From the NCBI GenBank assembly GCA_025331435.1, contig JAIWNI010000040.1, forward strand, positions 124,001 to 188,000: a DNA stretch of 64,000 bases. The letters are read 5' to 3'. The notes beneath the pieces are model-generated. The model had not been told where the DNA came from, ran no database searches, and saw nothing but the letters and a program-made list of their open reading frames with translations. Positions 12,632 through 24,448 of the stretch are shown piece by piece. Each line of letters begins with the position of its first letter. Position 1 is the first letter of the stretch. The DNA is from Choanephora cucurbitarum (Eukaryota > Mucoromycota > Mucoromycetes > Mucorales > Choanephoraceae). A program made the translations under genes and the position numbers.

Positions 12632-14319
12632 ATTCTGTAAATAATAATAAAAAAATATAATTTGATATTTATGAGCCATATCCAGAAAAGAACGTCTTTA
12701 TTGTCTACATGGATGAAAAAAAAAGTGTTTAAAAGTATTTGTATACTTGAAAAGTACGCCTCATCTTCACAATGAATTTTTTTTAATACCGTGACTGACA
12801 CGGCTCTTACTTTGAAAAAATTGACTTTGAGTTATGCATAGGTTACACAAATTAATACCGATTGGCTGGAATTATTGTTTCAAGAAGACTTCTCATTCCT
12901 GATACGTTTAATCATGTCCAAATTAAATAAATAAAACAATTGAAGTCTTATCATAGTCCAACTGGACATTTATTTGTCTAGCAAAAATAGGATTCGACAT
13001 TATAGCACAAAGAAAAACTTACTAATCACATGAATTATAACACTATTGTTTATGGCTTCCATGGTATTTGCTTTGCTTAGACGTGTCAGCATGATGAAGG
13101 TTTGCGCTCTTACAATTAACTTATTCTTTTTTTTTCATTGACCAAACGATTAGCTCTCCTCTATCTAATGACAATATCTTGCAAAGATATGATGCAAGCG
13201 TCTCTCTATTTAGGGGTGTTGATACTCTTGAGAGATACTACTTTTGTGTTGAATAAACTCTTAAACTAGATTATCATTTAGTGCTTGTAGTGATTTGCAT
13301 TCTGAAAAATTGCACCCATGAGCTAAACATATCACTAGACCAAACTTTCTTAAATCGAGTGGCTACTTGATAAACAAAATGAAGCCACATCCTCTGCCTT
13401 CTTTGAAACTAATGATCTTGAGTTTACACTAACGATAGGAGGCAGGAATGATATGGTGCGAATACATAGGAAAAGTGATTTGAAATTTTACTGTTTGTAA
13501 CTGTTACATTTATAAGCTACCAACCGATGCTAGTTGATTCGCAGGTACAAGAGCAACAAGTATTCAACAAGACCTGCTTACTGGAAGAAATAAGAAAAAA
13601 AAAGTATAGATAGTGAGGTGTATTCACCATATATTATGAGCTACTCTTTTTATTGAAAAGAGAAGTTGATATACCTATACCTCCACAACTGATTGCCGAA
13701 AATAAAAAAAAAAAATCGGGATAACTAAGTAGAACGCAGAAAAGGATGATTAAGTTTATTCCATTATGCGTTGTGACACAAGTCTGTTGAACATTATAGA
13801 TTTCGAGATAAGATTTATATTCATGCAAAAAAAAAAATCTAATTGTTCGCGTTGAAGATATACTTTATCAAGTATAAAATTTCGAGTTTTAAAAGTAATC
13901 TCTTTAATTTCTTTGTCTCTTTCTCAATTAAAACCAGTTCCATACAGCCTCTCCATCTATCGTCATTTTCTGACTGAATCATGTCAGAATTTGAAAAAAA
14001 AAAGTAAACTCTATAAAAAAAACGTACGATCTTATTTTACACAAACCTTTAGTGTTTAAACACCATCTATTGGACAATACAGATACTTCTTTGTGTTATG
14101 ATGTCAACAGGCAACTTTTTTCCATTGTGAAAAAAAACATCCTTGCTTTACCGTGTGGGAAAGGGTTAAAGTAACAGGTTTACTTTATCAAGATATAAGC
14201 TCATCAGCTGAAAAAAATCTTACACCAAAAAACAAAAACAAACACAACTATACCTTCTACTCTTTTCTTTTTTTTTTACTTTCTATTCTTCTTTTCTTTT
14301 CTTATACCTCAATAATCCA
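12632..14319. other. 1.7-kb intergenic region, citrate synthase to glycogen phosphorylase
   Basis: AT-rich with many A- and T-runs. ATTGG (inverse CCAAT) lies at 14069-14073 and a long TTTTCTTTTCTT pyrimidine tract at about 14262-14305 just before the glycogen phosphorylase start. No gene was recognised. Confidence 0.55.
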
Positions 14320-16968
14320 ATGACAGTAACACCTGCTCCTACTATGCCGCATCGTGTATCGATGCCTAAACTGACTCGTCGTCTTACAAATGTGGTCATT
14401 CATGTAGATGATGATGCCAATGTGGAGCCTGTAACCCCTACCAGTGTCCCCTCTCGTCCTTCAAACGCTCATGAGCTGGATGAAAAGGCCAAAGCAGTCT
14501 GGAAGAAGCACATCAAACCAGAAAAGAACGATGTTGAGGCAATTGAAAATGACATTGTCCATCATACCATCACTACCTTATGTCGTGGTGTCTATAACGT
14601 AGACAAGCTCGCCATGTATCAAGCAACTGCTCACTCTGTAAGAGATCGTCTTCTGGAAGACTGGAATGTGACACAAGAGGCACTTCACAAAGAAAACCCC
14701 AAGCGATGCTACTACATGTCCATGGAATTCTTGATTGGTCGCGCTCTTGATAATGCTCTCCATTGTCTTCATGTCAAGAAGAACTACAAGGAAAGTGTCG
14801 AACACCTTGGCTTTAACCTAGAGGACCTTCTTGAAGAAGAAAAGGATGCCGCCTTAGGTAATGGTGGTCTGGGTCGTCTGGCTGCTTGTTACATGGACAG
14901 TGCTGCCACTCAGGAGATACCTACCTGGGGATACGGTCTTCGTTATCAATATGGTATCTTTAAGCAGATCATCAAAGATGGTCACCAAACTGAAATGCCT
15001 GATTACTGGCTTAACTTTGATAACCCTTGGGAGTTCCCTCGTACTGATATCCGTTACGAAGTCCGCTTTTATGGTTATGTGGCCACCAAGATGAATGAAA
15101 AGGGTGAATCGCGTATGTCTTGGGAAGGAGGTGACCGAGTACAGGCAATGGCTTATGATGTACCTATTCCTGGTTTTGATACAAAGACATGTGGCAACAT
15201 TCGTCTCTGGTCCTCTAAGCCCTTGAACACGTTTGATTTTGAGTCTTTTAATGCAGGTGACTATGATCGTTCCGTTGCTGAACAGACCAATGCGCAAAAC
15301 TTGACTTCAGTCCTCTATCCCAATGACAATCATATGGTGGGTAAAGAACTTCGATTGAAGCAAGAGTACTTCTTTGTCAGTGCCTCTTTGCAAGACATCA
15401 TCCTTCGCTTTAAGCGCGCCAAGTGTCCCTGGAAGGATTTCCCTGATAAGGTCGCTGTCCAGATGAACGATACCCATCCTACCTTGGCTGTTCCTGAGCT
15501 ACAACGTATCTTGGTGGATGTTGAGGGTCTTGATTGGGATGATGCTTGGGATATTGTGACCCGTACCTTTGCCTTCACAAACCACACTGTACTTCCTGAA
15601 GCCCTTGAGCGTTGGTCTGTCCCTATGATGGAGAAGGTGTTGCCTCGTCATATGCAAATCATCTATGATATCAACCTGTTCTTCTTACAAAAGGTAGAGA
15701 AAGACTTTTCCCCTGAACGCGAACTGTTGAAGCGCATGTCTATCATTGAAGAATCTTCGCCTCAGCAAGTACGTATGGCTTATCTGGCTGTTGTAGGATC
15801 TCATACTGTCAATGGTGTAGCCGCTCTTCATTCCGATCTGATCAAGAAGGATCTCTTTAGTGACTTTGTAAAGTACTATGGACCCAATAAGTTCATCAAC
15901 ATCACCAACGGTATCACTCCTCGTCGTTGGTTGTATCAAGCCAATCCTGGACTTCGCGATCTAATCACCGAGACCTTGGGATCAGAGGCTTGGGCCACCA
16001 AACTCGATTTGCTTCAGGGACTCAAGAAGCATGCAGACAATCCTGATTTCCAAAAAGCTTGGGCTCGCGTCAAACTGGAGAACAAGAAGCGATTGGCCAA
16101 ATGGATCAAGACGAATCTCAACATTGATGTGGACCCTCATGCCTTGTTTGATATCCAAGTGAAGCGTATTCATGAATACAAGCGTCAATACATGAACATC
16201 CTGAGTGTCATTTACCGATACAAGAGTCTCAAGCGAATGTCTCGTGAAGATGTGGCAAGTATCACACCTCATGTGGTCATCATGGGTGGCAAGAGTGCTC
16301 CTGGATATTACATTGCCAAGCTTGTCATCAAGTTGATCAACAGTGCAGCTCAAGTCATCAACAATGATCCCGATATTCAAGGCAGACTCAAGGTTGTTTT
16401 CATTCCAGACTACAATGTCTCTCTTGCCGAACTGATCATTCCAGCTTCTGATATCTCTCAACATATCTCTACAGCCGGTACTGAAGCCTCTGGTACATCC
16501 AACATGAAGTTCGTCCTGAATGGTGGTCTTATTCTAGGTACAGTAGATGGTGCCAACATTGAGATTGGAGAGCAGATTGGTGAAGAAAACATCTTCTTCT
16601 TTGGTGTCAAGGCTGATGAAGTAGAAGATATCAGACACACTCAAAAGTACCATGGTGTCCTAATAGATCCTAGCTTGCAAATCGTCATTGATTCTGTTCA
16701 AAATGGTGAATTTGGTGATCCTTCTGTCTTTGGTCCTCTCATCAACACGCTGACTTATGGTGGTGACTATTATTTGATTTCTGCTGATTTCAAGTCTTAT
16801 CTTCAGAAGCACACAGATGTTCATGAAGTATACAGAGAACAAGCTGTTTGGATCAAGAAGTCAATTATGTGTACTGCTGGCATGGGCTTCTTCTCCTCAG
16901 ACAGAGCCATTCAAGAATATGCTGACAGAATTTGGAAGTTGAGTCCCTTTAAGATTGAAAATGTTTAA
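14320..16968 (+). CDS. GPH1: Glycogen phosphorylase (single exon)
   Basis: PLP-dependent glycosyltransferase (GT35) that releases glucose-1-phosphate from glycogen. A single uninterrupted frame of 882 residues is present, about the length of the yeast enzyme. The PLP-lysine signature EASGTSNMKFVLNGG is at about residues 723-737, followed by GTVDGANIEI. N-terminal blocks include YYMSMEFLIGR and DAALGNGGLGRLAACYMDS. The first 60 residues are Ser/Thr/Pro-rich and hold RRLTNVVIHVDDDAN, so they could carry a regulatory phosphosite as in other phosphorylases (inference). It is the largest intron-free gene in this intron-rich window. The start is the first ATG after the upstream CT tract. Confidence 0.97.
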   Translation: MTVTPAPTMPHRVSMPKLTRRLTNVVIHVDDDANVEPVTPTSVPSRPSNAHELDEKAKAVWKKHIKPEKNDVEAIENDIVHHTITTLCRGVYNVDKLAMYQATAHSVRDRLLEDWNVTQEALHKENPKRCYYMSMEFLIGRALDNALHCLHVKKNYKESVEHLGFNLEDLLEEEKDAALGNGGLGRLAACYMDSAATQEIPTWGYGLRYQYGIFKQIIKDGHQTEMPDYWLNFDNPWEFPRTDIRYEVRFYGYVATKMNEKGESRMSWEGGDRVQAMAYDVPIPGFDTKTCGNIRLWSSKPLNTFDFESFNAGDYDRSVAEQTNAQNLTSVLYPNDNHMVGKELRLKQEYFFVSASLQDIILRFKRAKCPWKDFPDKVAVQMNDTHPTLAVPELQRILVDVEGLDWDDAWDIVTRTFAFTNHTVLPEALERWSVPMMEKVLPRHMQIIYDINLFFLQKVEKDFSPERELLKRMSIIEESSPQQVRMAYLAVVGSHTVNGVAALHSDLIKKDLFSDFVKYYGPNKFINITNGITPRRWLYQANPGLRDLITETLGSEAWATKLDLLQGLKKHADNPDFQKAWARVKLENKKRLAKWIKTNLNIDVDPHALFDIQVKRIHEYKRQYMNILSVIYRYKSLKRMSREDVASITPHVVIMGGKSAPGYYIAKLVIKLINSAAQVINNDPDIQGRLKVVFIPDYNVSLAELIIPASDISQHISTAGTEASGTSNMKFVLNGGLILGTVDGANIEIGEQIGEENIFFFGVKADEVEDIRHTQKYHGVLIDPSLQIVIDSVQNGEFGDPSVFGPLINTLTYGGDYYLISADFKSYLQKHTDVHEVYREQAVWIKKSIMCTAGMGFFSSDRAIQEYADRIWKLSPFKIENV

Positions 16969-17181
16969 AATAAATAAAATTTATGCTATGCACTCCGCTG
17001 TCAAATTTCTAAAGAAATGGCTTGTTTTTTTTAATGGTAATATATATATAATAGATTAAATAGATAGATATAAAATAGACATATAAACAGTATAAGTTTT
17101 CTGTGTTCTCTACTTGAAAATAGAGAGGAGGAGGGGAAATGATTACATATTAGGGTGATTGTATGCTTATGGAAGAAGGGC

Positions 17182-17886
17182 TTAGATTCGATTTAGTTTT
17201 TGTTGCAACAACATCTTACGCTTGAACTCTTGAATTCTTTCATCTGCGTCTCTTTGCACTCGCCTGGCCCATTCGTCATCCAGGCGCGAGGGATCACTGA
17301 TCATGCGCTCAACAATATCATCAAACCGACTTCGGTATTTTGATTTCAAGATATCGAAATTACGTTGATATTCAGCAATCATACGCTGTTTTTGCAATTC
17401 AAACTGTTCAATGCATAATGTGAGTTGTTGGTCATATTGTTCTTGTTCAATTTGTTGTCGATACAGAGACATGGCTTGAGGGTATTGATCCAGTAAGAAC
17501 AAGACAGTATCTTGATCATCTTTTGTGTGTTGTTCCTGTTCCTTTAGTGCTCTCTCGAGTCGTTTGATACGTGCAGATTGTGTTCCAAGTTGCCTCTTGA
17601 TCAACTCGATATAGGCATCTTCTGTCTTTGTGGAATTGACAGGTGTCTCGATCAAATCGGCAAAGGCTGTCTTCAGTTTCGTCAATAGCTCGTCCTTTTG
17701 GTGAGTCTCGGTAGCGTGTGTCTTGGGTTCCTTTAGGTTGCTTGGTCTTGCAATTCGTGTAGGTTTCTTTAATAGGCTGGTTGACCTGTCATCTCGGCTT
17801 AACGATCTTTGTGTGCTTCTGTCCGAGAAAGAGGAATGTAGTGAAGGTTCAACTCTCTTGACATTCATTTGCACTAAAACGGACAT
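17182..17886 (-). CDS. Coiled-coil protein of unknown function (possibly lacking a 5' exon)
   Basis: Family not recognised. The frame gives about 234 residues from the ATG at 17886, or 228 from the ATG at 17868. The first 70 residues are Ser/Arg-rich and low complexity (SDRSTQRSLSRDDRSTSLL). Most of the remainder is charged and helical: TEDAYIELIKRQLGTQSARIK, then Gln/Glu-rich stretches and a C-terminal basic helix (RIQEFKRKMLLQQKLNRI). It is predicted to be a coiled coil. A near-ideal branch point (TGCTAATG at 17891-17884) and acceptor (TTTTAG ending at 17874) sit exactly at the apparent start. The true gene may therefore have an upstream exon and begin near 18192. It is convergent with glycogen phosphorylase (213 bp between stops). 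Confidence 0.6.
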   Translation of the reverse strand: MSVLVQMNVKRVEPSLHSSFSDRSTQRSLSRDDRSTSLLKKPTRIARPSNLKEPKTHATETHQKDELLTKLKTAFADLIETPVNSTKTEDAYIELIKRQLGTQSARIKRLERALKEQEQHTKDDQDTVLFLLDQYPQAMSLYRQQIEQEQYDQQLTLCIEQFELQKQRMIAEYQRNFDILKSKYRSRFDDIVERMISDPSRLDDEWARRVQRDADERIQEFKRKMLLQQKLNRI

Positions 17887-17988
17887 TAGCAACAGAAGAA
17901 AAAAAAATAAGGGAAGGGTGTACCATTCAAAATAAAATAAAAAATGAACCTTTTTACACGTGTTTTTGGATCACAGCTTGCTGAAGAA

Positions 17989-18192
17989 TTACCGTCTTTG
18001 GTCATTTCTTTTCTTTTTTTGTAAGGGCCACTTTGCATTAATGTTCCTATCAATGCTACCAACTGAACCATGACCAATCAATGTATCACCATCTTCTTCT
18101 GACTCTTTGTCTTCTTCCTCATTTAGACAGTCACTTTTTCCCATTTTTTTTTGATAAAGTAGAATAATACTATCCAATGGCTCTAGAGTCAT
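17989..18192 (-). CDS. Short acidic frame, candidate 5' exon of the coiled-coil gene
   Basis: A 67-residue frame begins at the ATG at 18192. It is rich in Glu/Asp in the middle (LNEEEDKESEEDGDTLIG) and basic at the end (LQKKKRNDQRR). The composition is more protein-like than neighbouring spacer frames. It lies directly upstream of the branch point and acceptor in front of the coiled-coil frame. Candidate donors that keep phase (for example GATG/GTGATA or GTTG/GTAGCA) are weak, so the join is unproven. Confidence 0.3.
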   Translation of the reverse strand: MTLEPLDSIILLYQKKMGKSDCLNEEEDKESEEDGDTLIGHGSVGSIDRNINAKWPLQKKKRNDQRR

Positions 18193-18660
18193 ACTAGATA
18201 GATGCAAATGACAGGATTCACCATCTTATCTGTTGTTGTTATCCCTAAAGGAGTAATGCAATCTATGTTTAGGGGCAAAGCACACTCTATGGATTGAGAA
18301 GCTCTTTTGAGAAGTAGAATAAGGAAGCATCTTGGCTTATCTAGTGGTTTAGAGTCAACAGAAACTGAATAGATCATAAGCACTATTGGAGGCCTCAAGA
18401 AGCCTAGGTCTTTTCTGGAATTCTTAGCCTGACTATTAAAGCAAAACAGTAATAGCCAGCATCTGGGTATCAAATAGGAATAACTGATTGTGAAATGCGC
18501 GTAGATATGTGCCTGATATTTTGTAGCATTGACCTGATAAGAACAATTTTGTCATACATCATCTCTAAAGCCAGTCTTTAGGGCTTACTTGACTCTAGCA
18601 ACACAAGAAACACACAGTCTACTTCTTAATAAGAATGAGCTTAATGAAGTAGATAGTCGC

Positions 18661-18740
18661 ACCTGAGATAAGTTGTACTTGAGGTAGTTTGTACTTGAGG
18701 CAAGTTATACCTGAGGCAAGTTATACTTGACGTAGGTTAT
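18661..18740. repeat. 16-bp tandem repeat, five copies
   Basis: Five head-to-tail units of exactly 16 bp with consensus ACTTGAGGCAAGTTAT (18661-18676, 18677-18692, 18693-18708, 18709-18724, 18725-18740). Units differ by one to a few substitutions and no indels. No open frame runs through it. Confidence 0.85.
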
Positions 18741-20787
18741 ATTATGACTGTGGACGAGATGTTTGAGAGTGATGGATATGGTTATAGTAAAAAGAAAAAA
18801 AAATAACAACAACAACAAGCATAGTTTAAGAGAGAAATAAAGAGAAAGAAAGGCAAGAGCATGACCAAAACTATCCATTTATCTTGTGTTCATGTGTAGT
18901 GTTAGAGTCATGCTGACTGTAGGAGAAAGTAGTGTACTGTCTCCCATAGCATGACAAGTAACCAAGGATTCAACATAACTGTCTGTTCAGTATTAATGAT
19001 GACCTTTGATATCTTTTAAAAAAAATCAAAGAAATCACTGAACCACTCTATGTTCAAATTGCACCCACAGGTTATTGAATGAAACGCTTGGGGTCATGAA
19101 TTCACTTCAATTGAATGACTGGTTACTTTAACAACAGTAACAAAAGGAATAAACATGAGAATACGTTGAGTAACCAAATGCATTGTACTGTACGAGTTGA
19201 GGTATCTTGCTTTTCTAAAGATTCTCTCTCTGCAATAGGTGCACTTTCTAAATCCTAATTCTGGAGAAGTACAAACCAAGCATAAAGGGGATTAACAGAG
19301 TAGTGTAGATCTTGATTCGAATTGAAACTGTCATCAGCAATAGAGAAAGCTCAAGGACTTTCTTACCGGTACATGATGAAACTCACATTGACAAACAATC
19401 AATTTTAAAAGTGGTAGCCTTGTCATTGGAATAATTGATCATCAGCATTCAAATTCTATGTGTAACTTACAGCAAGAACGACAATAAGAGTGGAGCAAGA
19501 GGAAGAAAAGGATAAATGGATTCTGATTGATTGGAATGACGATTCACTTAGCATTGCTTTTTTAGTCAGTTATTTTGTGGGGCTAGCGATATACTCGTAT
19601 CACTTTTTTTTTTCGGGCTCATATGATAACAACAATCGAAAGAGACACATGACAACAGTCTGCTAAGCAACATCATCCTAGAAAAAAAAAACCACGGGTT
19701 TGTTTCCAGGCACCGAAAATAAAACGAGGTGAGCTATCAGCTGCCTTTCTTTACTTTCCAGTAACAAGCATTGACAATTCCTATAGCGAATTGAATGTCG
19801 GACATTAGGGGGAAATGACATGGGCATTAGTGATTGATCGATCTTTCATTATCACTGATGGAAGCCATCTTATCTTAGGGTTAGTTTAGTGCATAGAAAA
19901 AGATAACTTCATCTCATTAGATACATTAAAAAAAACAGTGCTGTGTTTGTTTCAGAGAAAAATAAAAATAAAAACAAAGTGACAACAACAAAACTAAAAT
20001 GTTGATAGGTTGCGTAGAGTTGTTTGGATACATGTTAGTAATCCTTATGGTTCACACTTCCCCCCCTTTCTTTTTTTGTATATATAAGTATTTCTTCTTT
20101 TGTACAATTGAATAATCTTAGATACAGTCTTTTATATTTTAGTCAAAATGCCACTCTGATGAAAATGATACGTAAATAATACAGCGAAAGAGAAGTTTTC
20201 TTTATTTCTCTCTTATGTGTGTGTGTGACCCAGTGAAATAAGGAGAAGAGCGAGGGAAACCCTAAAATGTGATTCAGGCTTCCAGACGAATAAAGTAATT
20301 TCTTAGATCGAACATACAAACATGCATAATATATCTATATCAATCCATATATATACATCTATCTTATGCTATCATCTATTTCATTGGTATGCCTTATTTT
20401 TTTTTTTGTTGATTTCTGTAAATTGTATCAAAAAAAGGGGGGGACGGACTTTTTCTTAAAACTAAAAATTAATGACTTTCCTATTCGATCTTGGCAGATC
20501 TAAAATAAAAATAATCGGTCTTTCTTATTTTAGGTTATACACAAAAAAAAAAAAATAGGGTTACGGTTGGTAAAATCCATTATCTTACTCTATACACTAA
20601 AACAATCTACCAATTTAGCTTATTTGTAAACATGTTCGTCTAGCTCAGGTTGAAACAACTAAAAGTCAAATGGGCAAAAAAAAAAATTGCGCCTTCTGAT
20701 TTCAGGTGATAGTGAGATTCACATGGGGGGATTTATTTTAGCTTCTAAAATAACATAGACTGGGGGATCGTAAACATCAGTCATTGA

Positions 20788-20808
20788 AACAACAACAACA
20801 ACAACAAC
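20788..20808. repeat. AAC trinucleotide microsatellite
   Basis: About seven perfect AAC units lie in the spacer upstream of the zinc-finger gene. They are outside any supported coding frame. Confidence 0.7.
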
Positions 20809-20938
20809 TGTGAATACAATATTTGTACGAAGATCGATTGACTTTTTGTACCATGTTTGAACTGTAGAGTATTTAAATAAGGGCCTCATTTCCCTTTTTT
20901 TTTCTTTCTTTCTTTCTTTCTTATATATATATTTTCTC

Positions 20939-21550
20939 ATGTCTTCTTCATTATTTGTTTCTAAACATGCATTAGACAAGAAAAGCTTTGAAAGTCAAAA
21001 GCGATATAGTTGTGATCAATGCCAGAAACAATTCACTCGACCCAGTGCATTACAGACACATATCTATACACATACAGGTGAAAAACCTCATGTGTGTGAC
21101 ATGTATGTATATTGACCAAAAAGAAAAAAAAAGAAATTAGACTTATTGTTCAAGTGTAGTATTGGATGTGGTAGACGGTTTGCTGTCATCAGTAATCTCA
21201 GAAGACACCTAAGGATCCATAAACCTACACATATCAGACGACGATTGACTGCTCAAGAGAGACGTGTGTGTGTTGAAAGGTTGATTCAGAAATCTGGTGG
21301 TCTAGTGGAAGATCATGATACGCATTATGGATCTGAATCCAAATACTACATCTTTTCATCTGGCTCACCTTATTCACCCACAACATCACCCACAACATCG
21401 CCTTTAATGGAAAACAATGTTTATCGTTTCATCAAACCCAAGGAAACTCGTCCTCTGCCTCTGACAGTCAAATACTTGTTAAGCACTAACACAGTTACTC
21501 CCAAACAAACAAGATCATTGTACCTCTCAGTTCAAAACATCTTAAATTAA
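20939..21550 (+). CDS. Two-finger C2H2 zinc-finger protein
   Basis: Putative sequence-specific DNA-binding protein of 184 residues. Exons are 20939-21102 and 21160-21550. The intron (GTATGT...GTGTAG) splits the second finger. Choosing the acceptor at 21159 restores a canonical C-x4-C pair (VCDIIGCGRRF), whereas other acceptors break the finger. Finger 1 is [23 protein letters not shown] with a TGEKPH linker. Finger 2 ends [14 protein letters not shown]. The C-terminal half is unrelated and low complexity (a [11 protein letters not shown] repeat, then a basic and hydrophobic tail). This tandem pair is common in fungal C2H2 regulators, but no specific ortholog can be named. An (TTTC)n pyrimidine tract sits upstream. 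Confidence 0.85.
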
Positions 21551-22037
21551 GCTATCTCTCTTGTTTCTTGTATGTGTCTATGTCATACCCCTCTCAAAAG
21601 AAAGGTTGCCTTCTTTACATATCCTTTCCCTTCTTTTTTTTTCATGCCCTTAATTCTTGTGCTTGGTACTCAACTCTTTTTTTTTTTTAAGCTTTTGTAT
21701 GACATACAAAAAGGTAAATACGCTATTTAACCGACTCCCCCCCCCCACACACACACACTTTATGTACACCAGTATTCTCCTCTATAACAATAAGATATTA
21801 TATAATCATTTTTTTCTACTTCTTAGCAAAATTAACAATTTGCTTCTACTTGAAAAAAAACAATACAACTTATGCAGTAAATGGATACCTTATAAGAGTT
21901 TTTTTGAAAATAAAGATAGGAAAGCCAATCAAATGGCTTTATTTTGAATTTGTCAAGTCTTTTTTTTTTTTTTGGAATGCAGGTGGTCAAAGAGTCTTTT
22001 TTTTTTTTGTTATTGCGCGTACAAAGTAAAGCAAAAA
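21551..22037. other. Intergenic region, zinc finger to F-box gene
   Basis: AT-rich with a nine-C run (21737-21745) next to an AC dinucleotide stretch and several T-runs (about 21960-22010). No gene was recognised. Confidence 0.55.
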
Positions 22038-23241
22038 ATGGAAGACGAGATGACTGAACGCTTTGGCCTATTCCACACCATGACTATTACGCCTAGAAAG
22101 TTTCCTTCTATTGACTTGTTTGACGTGAATGTAAGTAAGTGAGATAATAAAGAAAGAGAGAGAGATAGCTTACAATAAAAAAAAAGGGAAACACACTGGA
22201 TATCAACCGATTGACACTAAAGCATCATTTGATTCTTATCACTCTCAAAAGCACCACCTGTCCAGCATGTCCAGAACTACTGAAACTATTAAATCTATAT
22301 GGTTTAGATGAAAACATGCATGATTATATCGATCCTTTTACTCACCAACAATATACGGTTGACCCTATGCGCAAAAAGGTATGATTTGCAAAACCCAAAA
22401 AGAAGAGCATAATGGGGGGGAACTAAATGACATGAAACAGTTCTTTCGATTGCTACTCAAACATGATGCTTACTTTATTATCCTCTGTCCTGGTACAAAT
22501 AGAGAAGTGCAAGAAATTCAACACAAGACGCCATTTTTAGATTATCCGTTTGTATCCAGTGAGGGTGGTGCAAATAGATTAGTCAAGGCACTTAAAGTAC
22601 AACTATCAGAAGAAGAATTCATGCCTGCCATATTGAGTGTCAGTCCACATACACTCTCTGTTGATTCTGTCTATATCGGTCGTGGTCCCGGTCAATATTT
22701 CCATCAGCATCTCTTGAACCGCCTGATTCATCTGAGACTCAAGCAAGAACAGACAGGCATCTATCTGGTCCAACAGGCTCATGAGACCATTCAGTTACTG
22801 AAGCGAAGACAGCTTAAATGTCAAGAGGGCAACCTGGCCATGGCGCGTCTTAGTCTATCTGTGCCCACCCCTACAGAGCCTGTGGTGTGCGAACCATCTG
22901 TGTTTGATCAACTGCCCTCTGAGCTGGTTGAATGGATCTTGTCTTCTTTTGAGCTAAATGAGCTTGTGAAAGCTTCTGGAACCTGTCGTCTCTTTTACCG
23001 TGCAGTCTGTCAGGTGATGATCATCCAGGTTCGAGCTCAGGTGGCTTCCCTTGCGTCTGCCTTACCTCCACTTGATAGAGATGAATCTGAGGTGATTCTT
23101 CTGGATCGATGGTCAGATACTTATCTAGAAGGTGCTTCCTTTGACATTCTTTCCTCTTTTATCTCCACTCTATCCAACACATTATCAGAGATAGATCGAT
23201 GGACAAAGCAATGGAGTCCACGCCGAACAAGATCGAGATAG
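22038..23241 (+). CDS. Thioredoxin-like/F-box fusion protein
   Basis: Probable substrate receptor of an SCF ubiquitin ligase with an unusual N-terminal redox-type fold. Exons are 22038-22130, 22169-22378 and 22441-23241, all phase 0, giving 367 residues. Residues about 40-230 resemble the AhpC/TSA-like thioredoxin fold: a strand LKHHLILITLKSTT is followed by a C-x2-C motif (CPAC, residues 62-65), then AYFIILCPGTNREVQEI and a late strand with DSVYIGRGPGQYF. An F-box begins at about residue 257 (FDQLPSELVEWILSSFELNELVK, SGTCRLFYRAV). The 100-residue C-terminal tail has no recognised repeats. The second intron contains a seven-G run. Identity of both domains is by motif only; the fold call is moderately sure and the F-box call is good. 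Confidence 0.75.
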
Positions 23242-23364
23242 ACTTTATCGTCAGTTAAGGAAACAAATAGAGAAAAATAAGCTTTTTTTTTTGGAAATCA
23301 ATGGGTCATCCTAATAAAAAAAGGGATTTTGATTGAAACATGCACCCAGCACTTGGTGGACTAT

Positions 23365-23387
23365 TCTCTCTCTCTCTCTCTCTCTCT
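23365..23387. repeat. TC dinucleotide microsatellite
   Basis: About 11 perfect TC units in the spacer between the F-box gene and ELP3. Confidence 0.8.
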
Positions 23388-24448
23388 TTTGTTCAACTAG
23401 AGCTCAAATCATGCTTTTAGACTCGGCAAGTTCATTGGAACGGGAAAATGATCAACTTTGTACTGTTTGATGAACAAAAAGGCTTAGAAAAGTTTATTTT
23501 TTTTTCTCACTACCTTAGTTAAAGAAGTCGCCGGCCTTTCTTTGACTCACGAAAATAAACTATGTTTGTTACAATAACATATTTAAACCATTGCCATCAA
23601 TTTCGGTAAAATAGCTTAAATAGTGATACCGCATATGCTGTAATATTTATGTGTCACATTTTTCTTTTTAGGAAAAAAAGCTTATTTTACATGGGATATA
23701 TATGTATATGAAAAAAAGCTTAAATTTTTTTTTGATGATTTTACTAAAAAGGAACAATACATTTTTGTATGTATCTTTTACTTATATGGTAAGTCAAACC
23801 TTCATCTTTACCAAAAATCAAAACAAAAATGAAACCATCATTTGGTGTGGTTTCACTTTTTTACATGCTATTTGTTTCTAGCATCTATCATTCAATTCTA
23901 TTGTCTTGCTACCATAAGGACTTTAGACACTACAGTTCTTTAACGATAGAGTCATTGATTTGAAACTCAATTTCATATAAACATTTCCTTACAACTTCTC
24001 TATTTTAAGATTTAAGCTGCTTACCACTCCTATGGGTTTACCGTAGTACGTTCACTCCCCTTGAATAAAAGGTTACCAAAGAAAATTCTAAGGCATCATA
24101 GAGTGTCACAAAAGGAAAACAAGTTTTTCTCATTGAGAGGGATATCTCTCTCTCCTATAGGAAATAAAGTGTGATTGAAAATCGATCAACATCAAAAAAA
24201 AGGGGGGTACCTAGTTTCCTGTTTAATATCAACAACAAGGGTACTATCTCTATCTTTTTTTTAAAAGATAACTTAAGCTAGTTGATCTTTGAAAGAAGTC
24301 CATACTGTCTTTTAAAGTGAGTGAATAAACATTCTCAAAAGAAGAAGATCATTACAGAAAGAAAGGCTCATGTTTAGTCTCTCTTAGACAAGTAAATGTT
24401 CATTAGGAGAGATGTCAAATGACAAAGAACAGGTTTTTTTTTTCGGGA

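Larger units (their letters stand above)
18193..20938. other. 2.7-kb intergenic region with simple repeats
   Basis: No gene was identified. It contains a 16-bp five-copy tandem repeat (18661-18740), several G/C runs (20060-20066, 20437-20443, 20725-20730), an AAC trinucleotide run (20788-20808) and a TTTC-repeat tract (about 20896-20922) that leads into the zinc-finger gene. Confidence 0.6.
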
